A DNA stretch of 64,000 nucleotides from Terrimonas sp. (GTDB taxonomy: Bacteria; Bacteroidota; Bacteroidia; Chitinophagales; Chitinophagaceae): positions 110,379-174,378 of the forward strand of contig WGMO01000015.1 of the NCBI GenBank assembly GCA_016125075.1, given 5' to 3'. Below are positions 27,483-37,171 of the stretch, one piece after another. Every line of letters begins with the position of its first letter. Position 1 is the first letter of the stretch. Position numbers and translations under genes: made by a program. The notes beneath the pieces are model-generated. The model was not told the origin of the DNA. It searched no databases and saw only the letters and a program-made list of their open reading frames with translations.

Positions 27483-27983
27483 TTATTTTTTCGTTTCTTC
27501 TGCTGGCATTTGCCCCATCATTTTTACCACATCCTGGGGTTGCATATATGACCAATGTTCAACGGCTTTTCCATCCCTGAACCGAACTACTTCAATGGCC
27601 TGCATATCATATGGGCCCACCGGCATTCCCATTTGGCCATTACTGTTACCGGTCCAGCGCATCAGTGTAAATACATATTCACTGTCAGCGATTTCTTTCA
27701 CCACCTGGCTTTTCATATCCGGAAATTCCTTATGAACCATCTGTATCATCGTTTTCAAACTGTCCCTGTTCATATCGCCTCTGTCGGTATGGTCTACAAA
27801 ATCGCTGGCAATGGCTTCGTCAATCTTACTGATATCCCCGGTCTTAAACGCCTCATTGACAATATGAGAGGCCGCGAGGTTTTTATCCCTCATTTCGTCT
27901 CCTTTTGTTTCCATTTTTTCGCTATTACAGGCGACGAGTAGGAATAGCAGGCTAATGGAAAAACCGGATAGCAACTTTTTCAT
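27483..27983 (-). CDS. Ester cyclase-like (SnoaL family) lipoprotein
   Basis: 166 residues. Lipoprotein signal MKKLLSGFSISLLFLLVAC, then an NTF2-like domain with the ester-cyclase signature: VNEAFKTGDISKIDEAIASDFVDHT, PDMKSQVVKEIADSEYVFTLMRWTGNS and AIEVVRFRDGKAVEHWSYM. Named relatives are polyketide cyclases, but secreted versions like this are common and functionally unassigned. It ends at the shared bidirectional terminator. Confidence 0.85.
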   Translation of the reverse strand: MKKLLSGFSISLLFLLVACNSEKMETKGDEMRDKNLAASHIVNEAFKTGDISKIDEAIASDFVDHTDRGDMNRDSLKTMIQMVHKEFPDMKSQVVKEIADSEYVFTLMRWTGNSNGQMGMPVGPYDMQAIEVVRFRDGKAVEHWSYMQPQDVVKMMGQMPAEETKK

Positions 27984-28255
27984 GGTTTATTTTTTTATGG
28001 TTAATGAATACAGGTAAACAGAGTGGGGTATTATTGGAAAGTCTTCAGCAGGCAGGAATATTCTGTATCATAAATCTAAGAAAATTATTAGTGCCTGTTT
28101 CATTTTTTTCATGCTGAAATTTCACAGGTATAGTTCTCCGGTGGCGTATCATCAGGGTTCAGGCAGGAAATAATCCCGGAAACAAGGGGTGGTATCTTCT
28201 GTGACCCAGCTTCTGGGGTCCTCACAAATTCACCTTTCCTGGTTATCTTCACCCG

Positions 28256-29038
28256 GTGATCATTACCATCTTACAGATATTATTCGTGCTGGCCTGGATT
28301 GTCCTGATCAGCTATCTGGCGATCCGGATGAAAGGACAAAAAGAGATCGTTCCCCTGCCCGATAATTATTGGGAATGGTTACATGATTATGTGAAATTTT
28401 ACCGGCAGCTCGATGAGTCCTCCCAAAAAAGATTTGAAAAAAGAGTGGAAGATTTTTTATCCGCCACGAGGATCACCGGGGTGAATGCCGAAGTGGAGGA
28501 CCTGGACCGCCTGCTGATCGCCGCTGCCGCCATCATCCCCGTTTTTAATATCCAGGACTGGCAATATATCAACCTGAAAGAAGTATTGTTATATCCCGGC
28601 GCTTTTAATACTGATTTTGACCAGCAGGGATATGATCGCCCGGTGGCCGGTATGGTGGGTACCGGCGCCCTGCAATTCGCCATGATCCTCACCAAATGGC
28701 AATTGCGCCAGGGTTTCCTCAGTGAACAGGATACCCGTAATACCGCCATCCATGAGTTCGTACACCTAATTGATAAGATGGATGGCACCATGGATGGCGT
28801 GCCGGAAATTATCCTCGAAAGAAAATATGTCAATACTTGGCGGAACCTGATGGATACAACAATTGCCAGGATGAAAAGGGAGGGATCGGATATCGATATG
28901 TATGGCGCCACCAGCCCCGTAGAATTCTTTGCCGTTATCTCAGAATATTTTTTTGAAAGACCGGATAGGTTAAAAGCCAATCATCCTGATTTATTTGCCA
29001 TACTACAAAGAATTTATAAAACAGGAGATACAGGTTGA
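28256..29038 (+). CDS. mtfA: MtfA-like zinc-dependent peptidase
   Basis: 260 residues, starting at GTG (28256) with an N-terminal transmembrane helix (ILQILFVLAWIVLISYLAI). E. coli MtfA lacks this helix but many Bacteroidota forms have it. The metal site is HEFVHLID with His-166, Glu-167 and His-170, and a later E in ATSPVEFFAVISEYFFE supplies the third ligand. MtfA is a zinc aminopeptidase that interacts with the glucose repressor Mlc in E. coli; no such partner is visible here. The translation start is uncertain. Confidence 0.88.
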   Translation: MIITILQILFVLAWIVLISYLAIRMKGQKEIVPLPDNYWEWLHDYVKFYRQLDESSQKRFEKRVEDFLSATRITGVNAEVEDLDRLLIAAAAIIPVFNIQDWQYINLKEVLLYPGAFNTDFDQQGYDRPVAGMVGTGALQFAMILTKWQLRQGFLSEQDTRNTAIHEFVHLIDKMDGTMDGVPEIILERKYVNTWRNLMDTTIARMKREGSDIDMYGATSPVEFFAVISEYFFERPDRLKANHPDLFAILQRIYKTGDTG

Positions 29039-29471
29039 TTCAGGAAGGCTGCGGAAACGGAAAGGCAATTGAAGAAAGGCAATAGGCAATAAGGAATAGG
29101 CAATAAGCAAAAATCGGTTTGCTGTTTTTCAGCGTATTGAATAAATCGATTATTTTATTAGGTAATCAAATTGGAAATAGTATTTTTCAAATTTGATTAC
29201 CGGGATGCAAATGGACATCCGCCTTTAAAGAAAATGGTTGCATATTGAATAATTTTCTTATATTGAAGTATTGAATGAATTGGCATGCTTATCCCTCCCT
29301 TTGCTAAGCATTTTTGGGTTTTGTATTGGATTTGTATTACCTGGTTATCGACTAAATCCTTTTCTGCTAATCCCGATCTACTCTTCAGAAAACATACTGG
29401 TAAATTTTCATTTTTTACGATCTGTTCCTTTGTAAAGAATATTCATCTATTTTTTAACCAAATCATAAATT
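29039..29471. other. Intergenic region with a heptamer repeat and a 12-bp inverted repeat
   Basis: 433 bp with no clear gene. Bases 29061-29112 hold a one-armed copy of the GCAATAG/GCAATAA repeat family. At 29161-29201, ggtaatcaaatt and aatttgattacc form a 12-bp inverted repeat with a 17-nt loop and no T tract; this could be an operator or a small RNA hairpin. Confidence 0.55.
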
Positions 29472-29756
29472 ATGGCAGACATCGCAGTAACATTCAACAG
29501 AGACGGTTCCATTACCTGTGACAATTCAGTGGTAGGAAGAGAAACCAGTGTTAACTGGACCCCGGTCACCGGAGGAACCATTGCTTCGATCGTTGGAGGC
29601 AGCCCTTCACCCTTCGTATCACCGCCCACAAAGGATAAAAACGGGACATGGAGTGCCACCGTCGCCAATTCGGGTGAATACACTATATCTGGTGATTTGA
29701 TGGGTGGTGCCAGGGCCAGGCCAAAGTCGCCCCGGATTACAGTGAGTGCACCCTGA
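29472..29756 (+). CDS. Small beta-rich protein of unknown function
   Basis: 94 residues without a signal peptide (MADIAVTFNRDGSITCDN...). Its strands (TSVNWTP, TWSATVANSG, YTISGDL, SPRITVSA) suggest a small Ig-like sandwich. It ends 63 bp before the adenylate cyclase ATG on the same strand and may share its transcript. No family recognised. Confidence 0.6.
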   Translation: MADIAVTFNRDGSITCDNSVVGRETSVNWTPVTGGTIASIVGGSPSPFVSPPTKDKNGTWSATVANSGEYTISGDLMGGARARPKSPRITVSAP

Positions 29757-29819
29757 TTGCTCTTAAACGTTAGAATAATTACGTTTAAGGAATACAAACT
29801 AATATATCATTACCGCTTA

Positions 29820-31604
29820 ATGAATAATTGTATTACCAGGAAAGCCTGTTGTTTCTGGATAGGGTTTCTTTTTTTTATAAATGCTGCTATTGGCCAGGAC
29901 CAGAAACTGGCCGATAGTCTTGCCCTGATTTATCAAAAGAACAACCTGCAGGATACGGCGAAGATGGAATTGTTGCGCAATTTGTCCTTCAATGAATTGA
30001 AGGACCTGCCACTGGGTGTACAATATGCAGAAGAACTGATCAGCCTCGCCCGTCAAAAAAAGAATGAACTTTATCTGTTTCGGGGTTACCAGTTATTGGG
30101 TAACAAAAAAAGGTTAATGGGTGATCTGGAAGAAGCGCTGGATGCCTACTTTAAAGGTATCGATGCTGCCACAAATGCAAAATATTTATTAGGCGAAGGA
30201 ACTACCTATATGGCCATTGCCGATGTCTACTCGATTTCACAGAATCATCCCAATGCCATGTTGTATTACAATAAGGCGATAAAATCGTTAAGACAGGCAA
30301 ATGATTCTTCTTTTCTTGCTGCCGCCCTGACCAATGCCGGGAGCGAGTACAGCGATAACGAAATATATGATTCCGCACTACTGTATTTCAGGGAATCAAC
30401 AATCATCTCAGAGAAAGTCGATTACCTGATCGGGAAAGCCTATAACCTCGGTAATATGGGTATCGTATATGCCGAAATGGGACAAAACGACCTGGCTGAA
30501 AAAAATATCAACGAAGCTATCGGTATCCTTGAAGACAATGAAGTGTATGACCCGATTTGTTCCTATACCGGGATGATGTCAGATATCTATTTGGAGAAAG
30601 GGGATAGAAAAGCGGCCCTGGGCTATGCACTCAGGAGCCTTCACCTGGCGGAACAACACGGATTGAAAGATCAGATCAGTGATGCCAACCTTAAACTGTC
30701 TGAGCTTTATGAAAAAGCCGGTATGCCGGAGAAAGCCTATGAATATTATAAAGCGCATATCACGTACCGGGATAGTGTCAATAATGTGAAATCGGTTCAA
30801 ACCATGGCCAACCTGAGGACGAATTTTGAGGTTGCCAAAAAACAAACCGAAGTCGACCTGCTGACGGAGAAAAGGCGGAATCAACGGAACCTCATGATCT
30901 CTTTGTTTGTCATTCTTGGATTATCCATGGTCATCCTGGGAACGCTTTATTGGTATTACAGAACGATTGCCCGGGAAAAGAAAAGATCAGAAAGCCTTTT
31001 GCTGAATATATTGCCGGCAACCACGGCAGACGAATTAAAACGGAACGGTAGGGTGGAGGCCGTAAAATTCCAGGAAGTAACGGTGCTGTTCACTGATTTT
31101 GTAAAGTTTACAAAAGTGGCTGAACAGGTAGAACCCGAGCAACTGGTGGAGAGTATTGACTTTTACTTTAAGGGTTTTGATGAGATCAGTACCCGGTATG
31201 GGCTGGAGAAAATAAAAACAGTTGGGGACTCCTATATGTGCGCCGGCGGACTTCCTGTTGCAAATCCTGCACATGCGAAAAATGTGATCCGGGCGGCAAA
31301 AGAGATGGCTGATTTTGTAAAAAAGGAACTGAATGCTAATGATGATCTGAGTCATTTTGAAGTAAGGATCGGTGTGCATACCGGCCCCGTGGTGGCAGGT
31401 ATCGTAGGGATTAAAAAATGGCAGTACGATATTTGGGGTGATACGGTCAATATAGCTTCAAGGATGGAATCAAAATCTGAGCCTGGCAGGGTCAACCTGT
31501 CTGAAAGCACCTGGCAGATCATCAAAGATGAATTTCCCTGCGAATACCGGGGAGAGATTGAGATCAAAAACCGCGGCCTGGTGAAAATGTATTTCCTTCT
31601 TTAA
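29820..31604 (+). CDS. TPR-containing class III adenylate/guanylate cyclase
   Basis: 594 residues from the ATG at 29820, where a signal/transmembrane segment begins (ACCFWIGFLFFINAAIGQ); earlier in-frame codons are leader. Periplasmic tetratricopeptide repeats cover residues about 50-320. A transmembrane helix follows at about residue 360-380 (LMISLFVILGLSMVILGTLYWYY), then the cytoplasmic cyclase domain: VLFTDFVKFTK, KIKTVGDSYMCAGG, RIGVHTGPVVAGIVG and YDIWGDTVNIASRME. The metal aspartates (FTDF, VGDS) are present. The Lys in KIKT and Asp in YDIWG match adenylate rather than guanylate specificity. It should couple a periplasmic signal to cAMP. Confidence 0.9.
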   Translation: MNNCITRKACCFWIGFLFFINAAIGQDQKLADSLALIYQKNNLQDTAKMELLRNLSFNELKDLPLGVQYAEELISLARQKKNELYLFRGYQLLGNKKRLMGDLEEALDAYFKGIDAATNAKYLLGEGTTYMAIADVYSISQNHPNAMLYYNKAIKSLRQANDSSFLAAALTNAGSEYSDNEIYDSALLYFRESTIISEKVDYLIGKAYNLGNMGIVYAEMGQNDLAEKNINEAIGILEDNEVYDPICSYTGMMSDIYLEKGDRKAALGYALRSLHLAEQHGLKDQISDANLKLSELYEKAGMPEKAYEYYKAHITYRDSVNNVKSVQTMANLRTNFEVAKKQTEVDLLTEKRRNQRNLMISLFVILGLSMVILGTLYWYYRTIAREKKRSESLLLNILPATTADELKRNGRVEAVKFQEVTVLFTDFVKFTKVAEQVEPEQLVESIDFYFKGFDEISTRYGLEKIKTVGDSYMCAGGLPVANPAHAKNVIRAAKEMADFVKKELNANDDLSHFEVRIGVHTGPVVAGIVGIKKWQYDIWGDTVNIASRMESKSEPGRVNLSESTWQIIKDEFPCEYRGEIEIKNRGLVKMYFLL

Positions 31605-31685
31605 TTAATAGGGGTGTTAACTATTGCATCATTGAATTTAACCGCAATAAATACCATTCTTTCTTTTGGTATTGTCAGTTGAATG

Positions 31686-32846
31686 CTATTTTCTTTTTTT
31701 CCATTCCGCTATAATGGCAGCTTCTCTTTTCATCAATGAACCCTCCGCATCAGAAAGTTTTAATCGTCGTTCTTCCGTTACTGATTCCGAGTTCCACCAG
31801 TCATGGATATCCAGTACACTTTCTGCCAGTGGCGTAAAGCTCAGACCGTTGGCAATCGCATGGGCATTACTGACCAGGGCCGAACCTGCATTGTCGCCTA
31901 CGGGCATGATCCAGGGAATGGCATCCAGTATATGCTGTGCGGAAAGAAAATCATAATCCGGGATCATCACAAAGGATACTGCCGAACCAAAGGCGGCATG
32001 TGCTCCAAAAATAAAAGCATGCATACCGGTTGCTGAAGCGGGACCCACCGCATTATAGATTCCCGCCTTCCTGTTTTCTGCCAGGCGTATCATCCATTGG
32101 GCCACATCGCGCACATCGATATACTGAACGGGGTCTCCTGCTTTCCCCGGTACCATTACTTCCCCGCCGCGGGCCAGTCGTTCCGGCCAGTAAATAAAGC
32201 GGTCGGTATTGTCGCCGGGTCCTATCATATAGGTCGGGCGAACCAGGATGGAACGGTCTGCTCCGAAACCATTCATGACCGTCATCTCATTGTTGGCTTT
32301 CATCACGCCATAGTCGTATTCTGCTTTTTGGATATCGGTGATACCAGCCGGTACTTTTAATACCGGCCGGGTGCTTTCCCGGATATCCTTGCCCAGGTAG
32401 GGATAGTAAACCCCGGTGGAAGAGGTATACAGGTATATATCAACGTTATCTTTAAGCAATTCAACCGTATCGTTCACCCATTTCAGCCTGTTTCCCGAAT
32501 TATCGATCACCACATCCCATTTTCGGCCAAGGAGCGCTTCCAGGTTATTTTCCCGGTCACCGACCAGTTGTTCTACCTCCGAAAAAATATCCTTGTGGGT
32601 GGTGGGTTTGGTGCGGCCCCGGGTAAAGGTACTGATGGCATGACCCCGGTTCATCGCATAAGCGATCTGCTGGGGACCTAAAAAACCGGTTCCTCCCAGG
32701 ATCAATATTTTCAGGGGATGAATCGCTTTTCCGATTGAAAATGGTTGAGGGCTGGCCTTATAGGGAAGGGCAGTTAGCGGCAGCAGGGCGCCAAGCGTGA
32801 TACTGGTCTGCAGAAATTGCCGCCTGCTTTTACCAGGGGTTTTCAT
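31686..32846 (-). CDS. Tat-exported NAD-dependent epimerase/dehydratase-like protein
   Basis: 386 residues. The N-terminus has a twin-arginine signal (SRRQFLQTSITLGALLPLTAL), unusual for an NAD-binding sugar epimerase-type protein. An extended-SDR domain follows: ILILGGTGFLGPQQ, FTRGRTKP, TSSTGVYYPY and a YDYGVMKANNE active-site tyrosine with YxxxK. Closest in style to NAD-dependent epimerases of the isoflavone-reductase-like group. Tat export would place it folded in the periplasm together with its cofactor. Confidence 0.85.
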   Translation of the reverse strand: MKTPGKSRRQFLQTSITLGALLPLTALPYKASPQPFSIGKAIHPLKILILGGTGFLGPQQIAYAMNRGHAISTFTRGRTKPTTHKDIFSEVEQLVGDRENNLEALLGRKWDVVIDNSGNRLKWVNDTVELLKDNVDIYLYTSSTGVYYPYLGKDIRESTRPVLKVPAGITDIQKAEYDYGVMKANNEMTVMNGFGADRSILVRPTYMIGPGDNTDRFIYWPERLARGGEVMVPGKAGDPVQYIDVRDVAQWMIRLAENRKAGIYNAVGPASATGMHAFIFGAHAAFGSAVSFVMIPDYDFLSAQHILDAIPWIMPVGDNAGSALVSNAHAIANGLSFTPLAESVLDIHDWWNSESVTEERRLKLSDAEGSLMKREAAIIAEWKKRK

Positions 32847-32874
32847 ACGCGATATTTATTTATTGTTGTTCACT

Positions 32875-33504
32875 CTAAGGGTTAATCATGATATGGGCCC
32901 GGTACGTGCCGGGGTTCATGATCCAGGGCATACCATCTTCCGAAGGTTTCAGGGGCAATCCCGTACTTTCTGCGGTGGCATAAGGGATATAGATCACATA
33001 CCGCAGGTAGCCGTTCTTCACTTCACCCGTTCCGGTATCCACATCCGTATCCTTGGCAGTGTACACATAGAGGGTTGAAGGGCCCTTTGGCATTTTGAGT
33101 GTTCCGGCTTGCACTTCTTTCTCCCGCTCGTCAAAAAGCTCCTGGTCCTTGATACCCTGTTTTTTCAATTCCCGGCCTCTTTGCATAAAAGGCTCCAGGT
33201 CCTGGCAGTAACAGGCTACGGAAAAATTGGGTTGATTGGGATTATCGGCGAGGCAGATCAGTTCGTTAGTGCCTTTTCGCAGCAATACGAGTTCATTGTT
33301 GGCATCATAGCCATACACGGTGCAGCTATCCCTCTTTTCCACGGGGGCGGCCAGCACGGCTAATTTTATCTGGATATCGGCGGGCGATAAATCCTTTTTT
33401 ACAGTGGGGGCGGGGTTGGTGGTTTCTTGTTGTTCTGCTTTGGGCTTACAGCCAAGGCAAAGCAGGAGTGAACTAAGCAATACAAACAGGAGTTTCATAT
33501 GCAA
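32875..33504 (-). CDS. Putative lipoprotein of unknown function
   Basis: 209 residues. Lipoprotein signal (LLFVLLSSLLLCLGC) and a polar linker, then a domain that begins LAVLAAPVEKRDSCTVYGYDANNELVLLRKGTNELICLADNP. It contains SVACYCQDLEPFMQRGRELKKQG and ends with PGTYRAHIMINP. Four cysteines may bind a ligand or form disulphides. It is separated from the epimerase by 28 bp and could be in one operon with it. I do not recognise a family. Confidence 0.7.
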   Translation of the reverse strand: MHMKLLFVLLSSLLLCLGCKPKAEQQETTNPAPTVKKDLSPADIQIKLAVLAAPVEKRDSCTVYGYDANNELVLLRKGTNELICLADNPNQPNFSVACYCQDLEPFMQRGRELKKQGIKDQELFDEREKEVQAGTLKMPKGPSTLYVYTAKDTDVDTGTGEVKNGYLRYVIYIPYATAESTGLPLKPSEDGMPWIMNPGTYRAHIMINP

Positions 33505-33888
33505 TAATTTGGTGGAGGAAAATGCTCTTTTAAAGATAGTGATTTATTGTCAGGGCCCGATGGGTATGAAAAGTATCAACACAGCGACAGGACGGTGCAA
33601 AGAAGAAAAGAATGGATTATGAGAAGAGGTTCCCTGAAGTGAATTCAATAGGCAATGGGGAAAAGGCAATAATAATTCCCGCCAATTCTTTGTGCCGCTG
33701 TATTCAATCTCCCACTTCGTATTAAAGAATTTGCGCGGTATACAAGGATACAAAGCAGGAAAGAATAATGTTTTTGAAGATGCTGCCAGCTTTATTCAAA
33801 AAAACAAACCCTGTCAGGCTCATAGCGATTTCCTGAACAGGGTGTTTGTTTTTCACTGCGTGAAAAAAGATAGTAAGGCTGATAGCGC
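33505..33888. other. Intergenic region with a repeat arm and a terminator
   Basis: 384 bp without a gene. 33643-33675 holds a one-armed copy of the GCAATAG-type repeat. 33799-33853 holds the terminator described separately. The rest shows nothing supported. Confidence 0.5.
33799..33853 (-). terminator. Terminator hairpin (active on the minus strand, possibly both)
   Basis: aaacaaaccctgtcagg pairs with cctgaacagggtgtttg across a short loop, with one bulge; runs of A on the left and T on the right would give a T tract in either direction. It follows the GIN-domain gene. Confidence 0.65.
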
Positions 33889-34605
33889 TTAATAGGGTTT
33901 TACTTTTCCGCTGCCGCTTATACTGGCGCTTACCTGTGGGGTTCCTTTATACAACACTGATCCACTGCCACTGATATGTGCTTCAAGTTGCTGTGCCACA
34001 TTCACTTTCATATCCCCGCTTCCACTGGTATGCGTTTCCGCACTCGTCGCCAGGATATCCGCAAAGTTCATGCCGCCGCTGCCGCTGATCTGCAGTTTTT
34101 CATGGTTGGTAGAACCATCATAGATGGTCATATTGCCACTCCCGCTGATCCGGGCATCCAAATTACCGGCTACCAGGGCTTTCTGCAGGGTGATGCTGCC
34201 ACTGCCACTGACCTGCATATCAAGACTATTAACAGAATTTTCACCAATGACATCCATGTTGCCAGACCCGCTGAGTCTTAAATAATCGGCCATAGGCATA
34301 CTGATACTCACGATCACATCCTCCCGTGTCCTGACCCAGGTATTGTCCTTGTAATCGATGTATAAAATGCCATTGCTTACATTCGTTCGCAATACATCCA
34401 GTACATTGCGCTGGGCACTGGCTTCCACCTTGAAAACCGGCTCTATCCTGATATGCACCTTGCCGCTAAAGGCGGAAGATACCCCGGTGAAATTGCTCAG
34501 ATTCCGGGTTTCTGTTTCTACGGGCCCCTTGCCTACCACTTTCTCACAGGAAGGGAATACAAATAATGCGATGATCGCTGTTGCTGCTACAATTGTTCTT
34601 TTCAT
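33889..34605 (-). CDS. GIN (DUF2807) domain secreted protein
   Basis: 238 residues. The N-terminus (VAATAIIALFVFPSC) is a lipoprotein signal. The rest is a right-handed beta-helix built from repeats of SGSG: LRLSGSGNMDVIG, MQVSGSGSITLQ, ARISGSGNMTIYDG, LQISGSGGMNFA, HTSGSGDMKV and AHISGSGSVLYKG. Members are cell-envelope proteins of unknown role, common in Bacteroidota and often beside sigma/anti-sigma or TonB genes, as here. It lies 232 bp past the TonB-dependent receptor. Confidence 0.88.
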   Translation of the reverse strand: MKRTIVAATAIIALFVFPSCEKVVGKGPVETETRNLSNFTGVSSAFSGKVHIRIEPVFKVEASAQRNVLDVLRTNVSNGILYIDYKDNTWVRTREDVIVSISMPMADYLRLSGSGNMDVIGENSVNSLDMQVSGSGSITLQKALVAGNLDARISGSGNMTIYDGSTNHEKLQISGSGGMNFADILATSAETHTSGSGDMKVNVAQQLEAHISGSGSVLYKGTPQVSASISGSGKVKPY

Positions 34606-34837
34606 TGTTCTTATTTTTTAATTTGTTGAATAGCAAATAAGTATTAGGCAATTCATGAAACTGGCTCTAAGGCGGTACCTGCTTGTTATTCTTTTTCCTT
34701 ATTGTTTTATTGGGGGTTACCCATTTTTATAAAATTTGCATTTTTGACGTTGAGCGGCCAGCTGATGTTACACCAATTGTATAATCGGTAACATGAACTG
34801 TTTATCGGCTTTATACCGGCTATTCATTTTTCTCAGC

Positions 34838-37171
34838 TTAAAACTCCACTTTATAATTCAGTACCGGGATCAGACCGGTCTGGTAACTGTTTACGATCTT
34901 GTTTTTGTCCTTATCATAATACTGGTTGAAAATATTCAACCGGTTGGTCAGGTTCTGGAAATCAATCGATAAGATACTGGTATGGTGACGGCGGTTCCAC
35001 TTCATGCTTAACCGCAGGTCAGTACGGAAATAAGCCGGATTCTGCTCACTGAAAGCTTCTTTTTCCCGGTACACGGTATACCCCTGCTGCTGCGATGCAG
35101 CCAGGTCAATGGGTGTCGTGCGCAGGCCCCCGGCCATGATGGTCTTGATGTTGATGCCAAATGTTTTGGCTTTTCTGTCGCTTACAAAATCCTTTCCGGT
35201 GATCAGGGTGATGATATATTGGCCATTGAATCGTGTATTCCTTTCCACCCCGTCGGCTGCTGTATACTTTGACTGGTAAAATGAATTGCTGAGGGTGAGA
35301 TAGAAATTATCCTGCAGGTATCGTTCCAGCGAGATCTCCATTCCATAGTTTCTGCCCTTCCCTTTGTTCACCAAGGGATCTGTGATATAATCGTATTCGA
35401 TATTGAGGGTCGATAAAGTGCTGCTGTCGGCCGTAGCCACCGGAACATGAAAGAGCTGCTGGTAATAGATCTCGGTCTTGAGCTGTGTATTTTTGGCCAG
35501 CCGGTAATTGTAGGATAATACATAATGATGTGCCCTCGTAAGGTCCAGGTTTTTATTGGGCATGAACATGCTCCCGTCAGCCAGCTCTTGTTGTGCAAAA
35601 TAAACATTGAGGGTCTGGATCTGGCTGTGCAAACCATAACCGGCAGCAATACTGCTTCTCCTGCTGATATTCCATTTGGCGGAGAGCCTCGGTTCCAGGG
35701 AAGAAGTATGATTATGTGCCAGGCGAAGAAAATGCAACCCGGCATTGAAAATAATGCTATTGCTGGGTTTGAACTGCCACTGTGCAAAAGCCTGCTGTGT
35801 GGAAGTGTTTCCCTGCTGGTTCAGTTTTTCCCTGAGGGGTTCATCCTCATGATCGGGCGAGCGACGGAAAAATTTGTAGTGGATGCCTTTTAGAATAATA
35901 CCGGCACGCATATTCCATTGCTTGCTGAACTTATAGTAGAGCGTGGTATTGAACAACAGGTTACGGGTACTGTACTGATCGATAAAGGTCTTGCGCAGGC
36001 TCAGGTCATCTTCCGTGAAATCTTCGTCATACCCGATTTTTGTAAAAGAAGTGCCGATTGCCGTGTTAACCCTAAGTTTGCTGTTCACCAGGATGGAATG
36101 GGTGATACCGCTCATACCGGTATTGGAAAAGAAATCAGAACGGTAACGATCGCTGCGGCTCTCCCATTTGGTTGAATCCCGGGCGGGTTCAAATACCTGG
36201 TCACTCAGTCCGCCAAACCCAAATACAGTGAAGTTTCCCAGTTTTTGGGTGGGCAGGTAAATATTATAAGAGAGGTCCTGGAAATTGGTGGTATTGTTAT
36301 CGGCCAGTATCCCCATTTTGTTTAAAAGGGTGAGCGTGGAATACCGGTAGTTGACAAGATAGGAGCCCTTGTATTTTTTTGAGAAGGGACCTTCGGCAGC
36401 TGCATTCAATCCAAGGACACCAGCCTGTAAGGAATACTCCTTTTTCTCATTATTGCCCTTTCGCAATTTCAGGTCAAAGACCCCGCTCAGCGCATTGCCA
36501 TATTCTGCGGCAAAAGCGGCTGTCACGAAATCTGAATTGGCCAGTAGTTGTGAGCTGAGGATGGAGATACCACCACCACTAAGTCCCGGTTGTGTAAAAT
36601 GATTAGGACTGGGAATGTCCATGCCTTCCATCTTCCATAGCAATCCGGTGGGGGCATTACCCCGGATAATGATATTATTATTGCCATCATCATTGGCAAG
36701 AACACCCGGAAAGGCCGTGGCCATTCTTAAAGGATCATTCACGGCAGCCGCATAACGTTGTGTTTCTTCCACGGTAAAGGCCCGGGCACTCACGGCGCTC
36801 ATATCATTCAGGGGTTTGTTTTTTTTGCTGTTGGCGCGAATGATCACTTCCTGCTCGGTTTTGATCTCTGCTTCCAGGGGGATGGTCAACACGACTTCCT
36901 TCCCGGAATTGACTGCAATATTGTCGAGGATGGCTGCTTTGAAACCGGTAACGGTGACCTCGATCCTGTAAGTGCCGACCGGTAATTCTTTAAAACGGAA
37001 ATTACCCTCCGCATCGGTCAGGGTCTTTTGCCCGGTGCTGATGCTGATGGTTGCGCCGGCAAGCGGTTCTTTTAAAACCTGGTCAACGACCGTGCCGCGT
37101 ATCTGCTGGGTGTACTGGGCTTGCATCAAATGGGAAAGCAGGAATAAGGTTAAGGCGAAAAAAAGTTTCAT
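34838..37171 (-). CDS. TonB-dependent receptor with carboxypeptidase-regulatory-like domain
   Basis: 777 residues. A signal peptide is followed by a CarboxypepD_reg-like beta-sandwich (residues about 22-105, with GTVVDQVLKEPLAGATISI). The plug domain comes next (about 115-245: IIIRGNAPTGLLWKMEGMDIPSPNHF, LANSDFVTAAFAAEYGNALSGVFDLK), then a beta-barrel to the terminal LNYKVEF. The short length and the lack of SusC-type motifs suggest a peptide or small-ligand receptor, not a SusC-type sugar transporter. It probably belongs to the same regulon as the FecI/FecR pair upstream. Confidence 0.9.
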   Translation of the reverse strand: MKLFFALTLFLLSHLMQAQYTQQIRGTVVDQVLKEPLAGATISISTGQKTLTDAEGNFRFKELPVGTYRIEVTVTGFKAAILDNIAVNSGKEVVLTIPLEAEIKTEQEVIIRANSKKNKPLNDMSAVSARAFTVEETQRYAAAVNDPLRMATAFPGVLANDDGNNNIIIRGNAPTGLLWKMEGMDIPSPNHFTQPGLSGGGISILSSQLLANSDFVTAAFAAEYGNALSGVFDLKLRKGNNEKKEYSLQAGVLGLNAAAEGPFSKKYKGSYLVNYRYSTLTLLNKMGILADNNTTNFQDLSYNIYLPTQKLGNFTVFGFGGLSDQVFEPARDSTKWESRSDRYRSDFFSNTGMSGITHSILVNSKLRVNTAIGTSFTKIGYDEDFTEDDLSLRKTFIDQYSTRNLLFNTTLYYKFSKQWNMRAGIILKGIHYKFFRRSPDHEDEPLREKLNQQGNTSTQQAFAQWQFKPSNSIIFNAGLHFLRLAHNHTSSLEPRLSAKWNISRRSSIAAGYGLHSQIQTLNVYFAQQELADGSMFMPNKNLDLTRAHHYVLSYNYRLAKNTQLKTEIYYQQLFHVPVATADSSTLSTLNIEYDYITDPLVNKGKGRNYGMEISLERYLQDNFYLTLSNSFYQSKYTAADGVERNTRFNGQYIITLITGKDFVSDRKAKTFGINIKTIMAGGLRTTPIDLAASQQQGYTVYREKEAFSEQNPAYFRTDLRLSMKWNRRHHTSILSIDFQNLTNRLNIFNQYYDKDKNKIVNSYQTGLIPVLNYKVEF

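Noticed and set aside
27391..27735. Plus-strand 114-codon frame
   Set aside because: It starts in the bidirectional terminator and is antisense to the ester cyclase-like gene, whose signal peptide and fold are clear.
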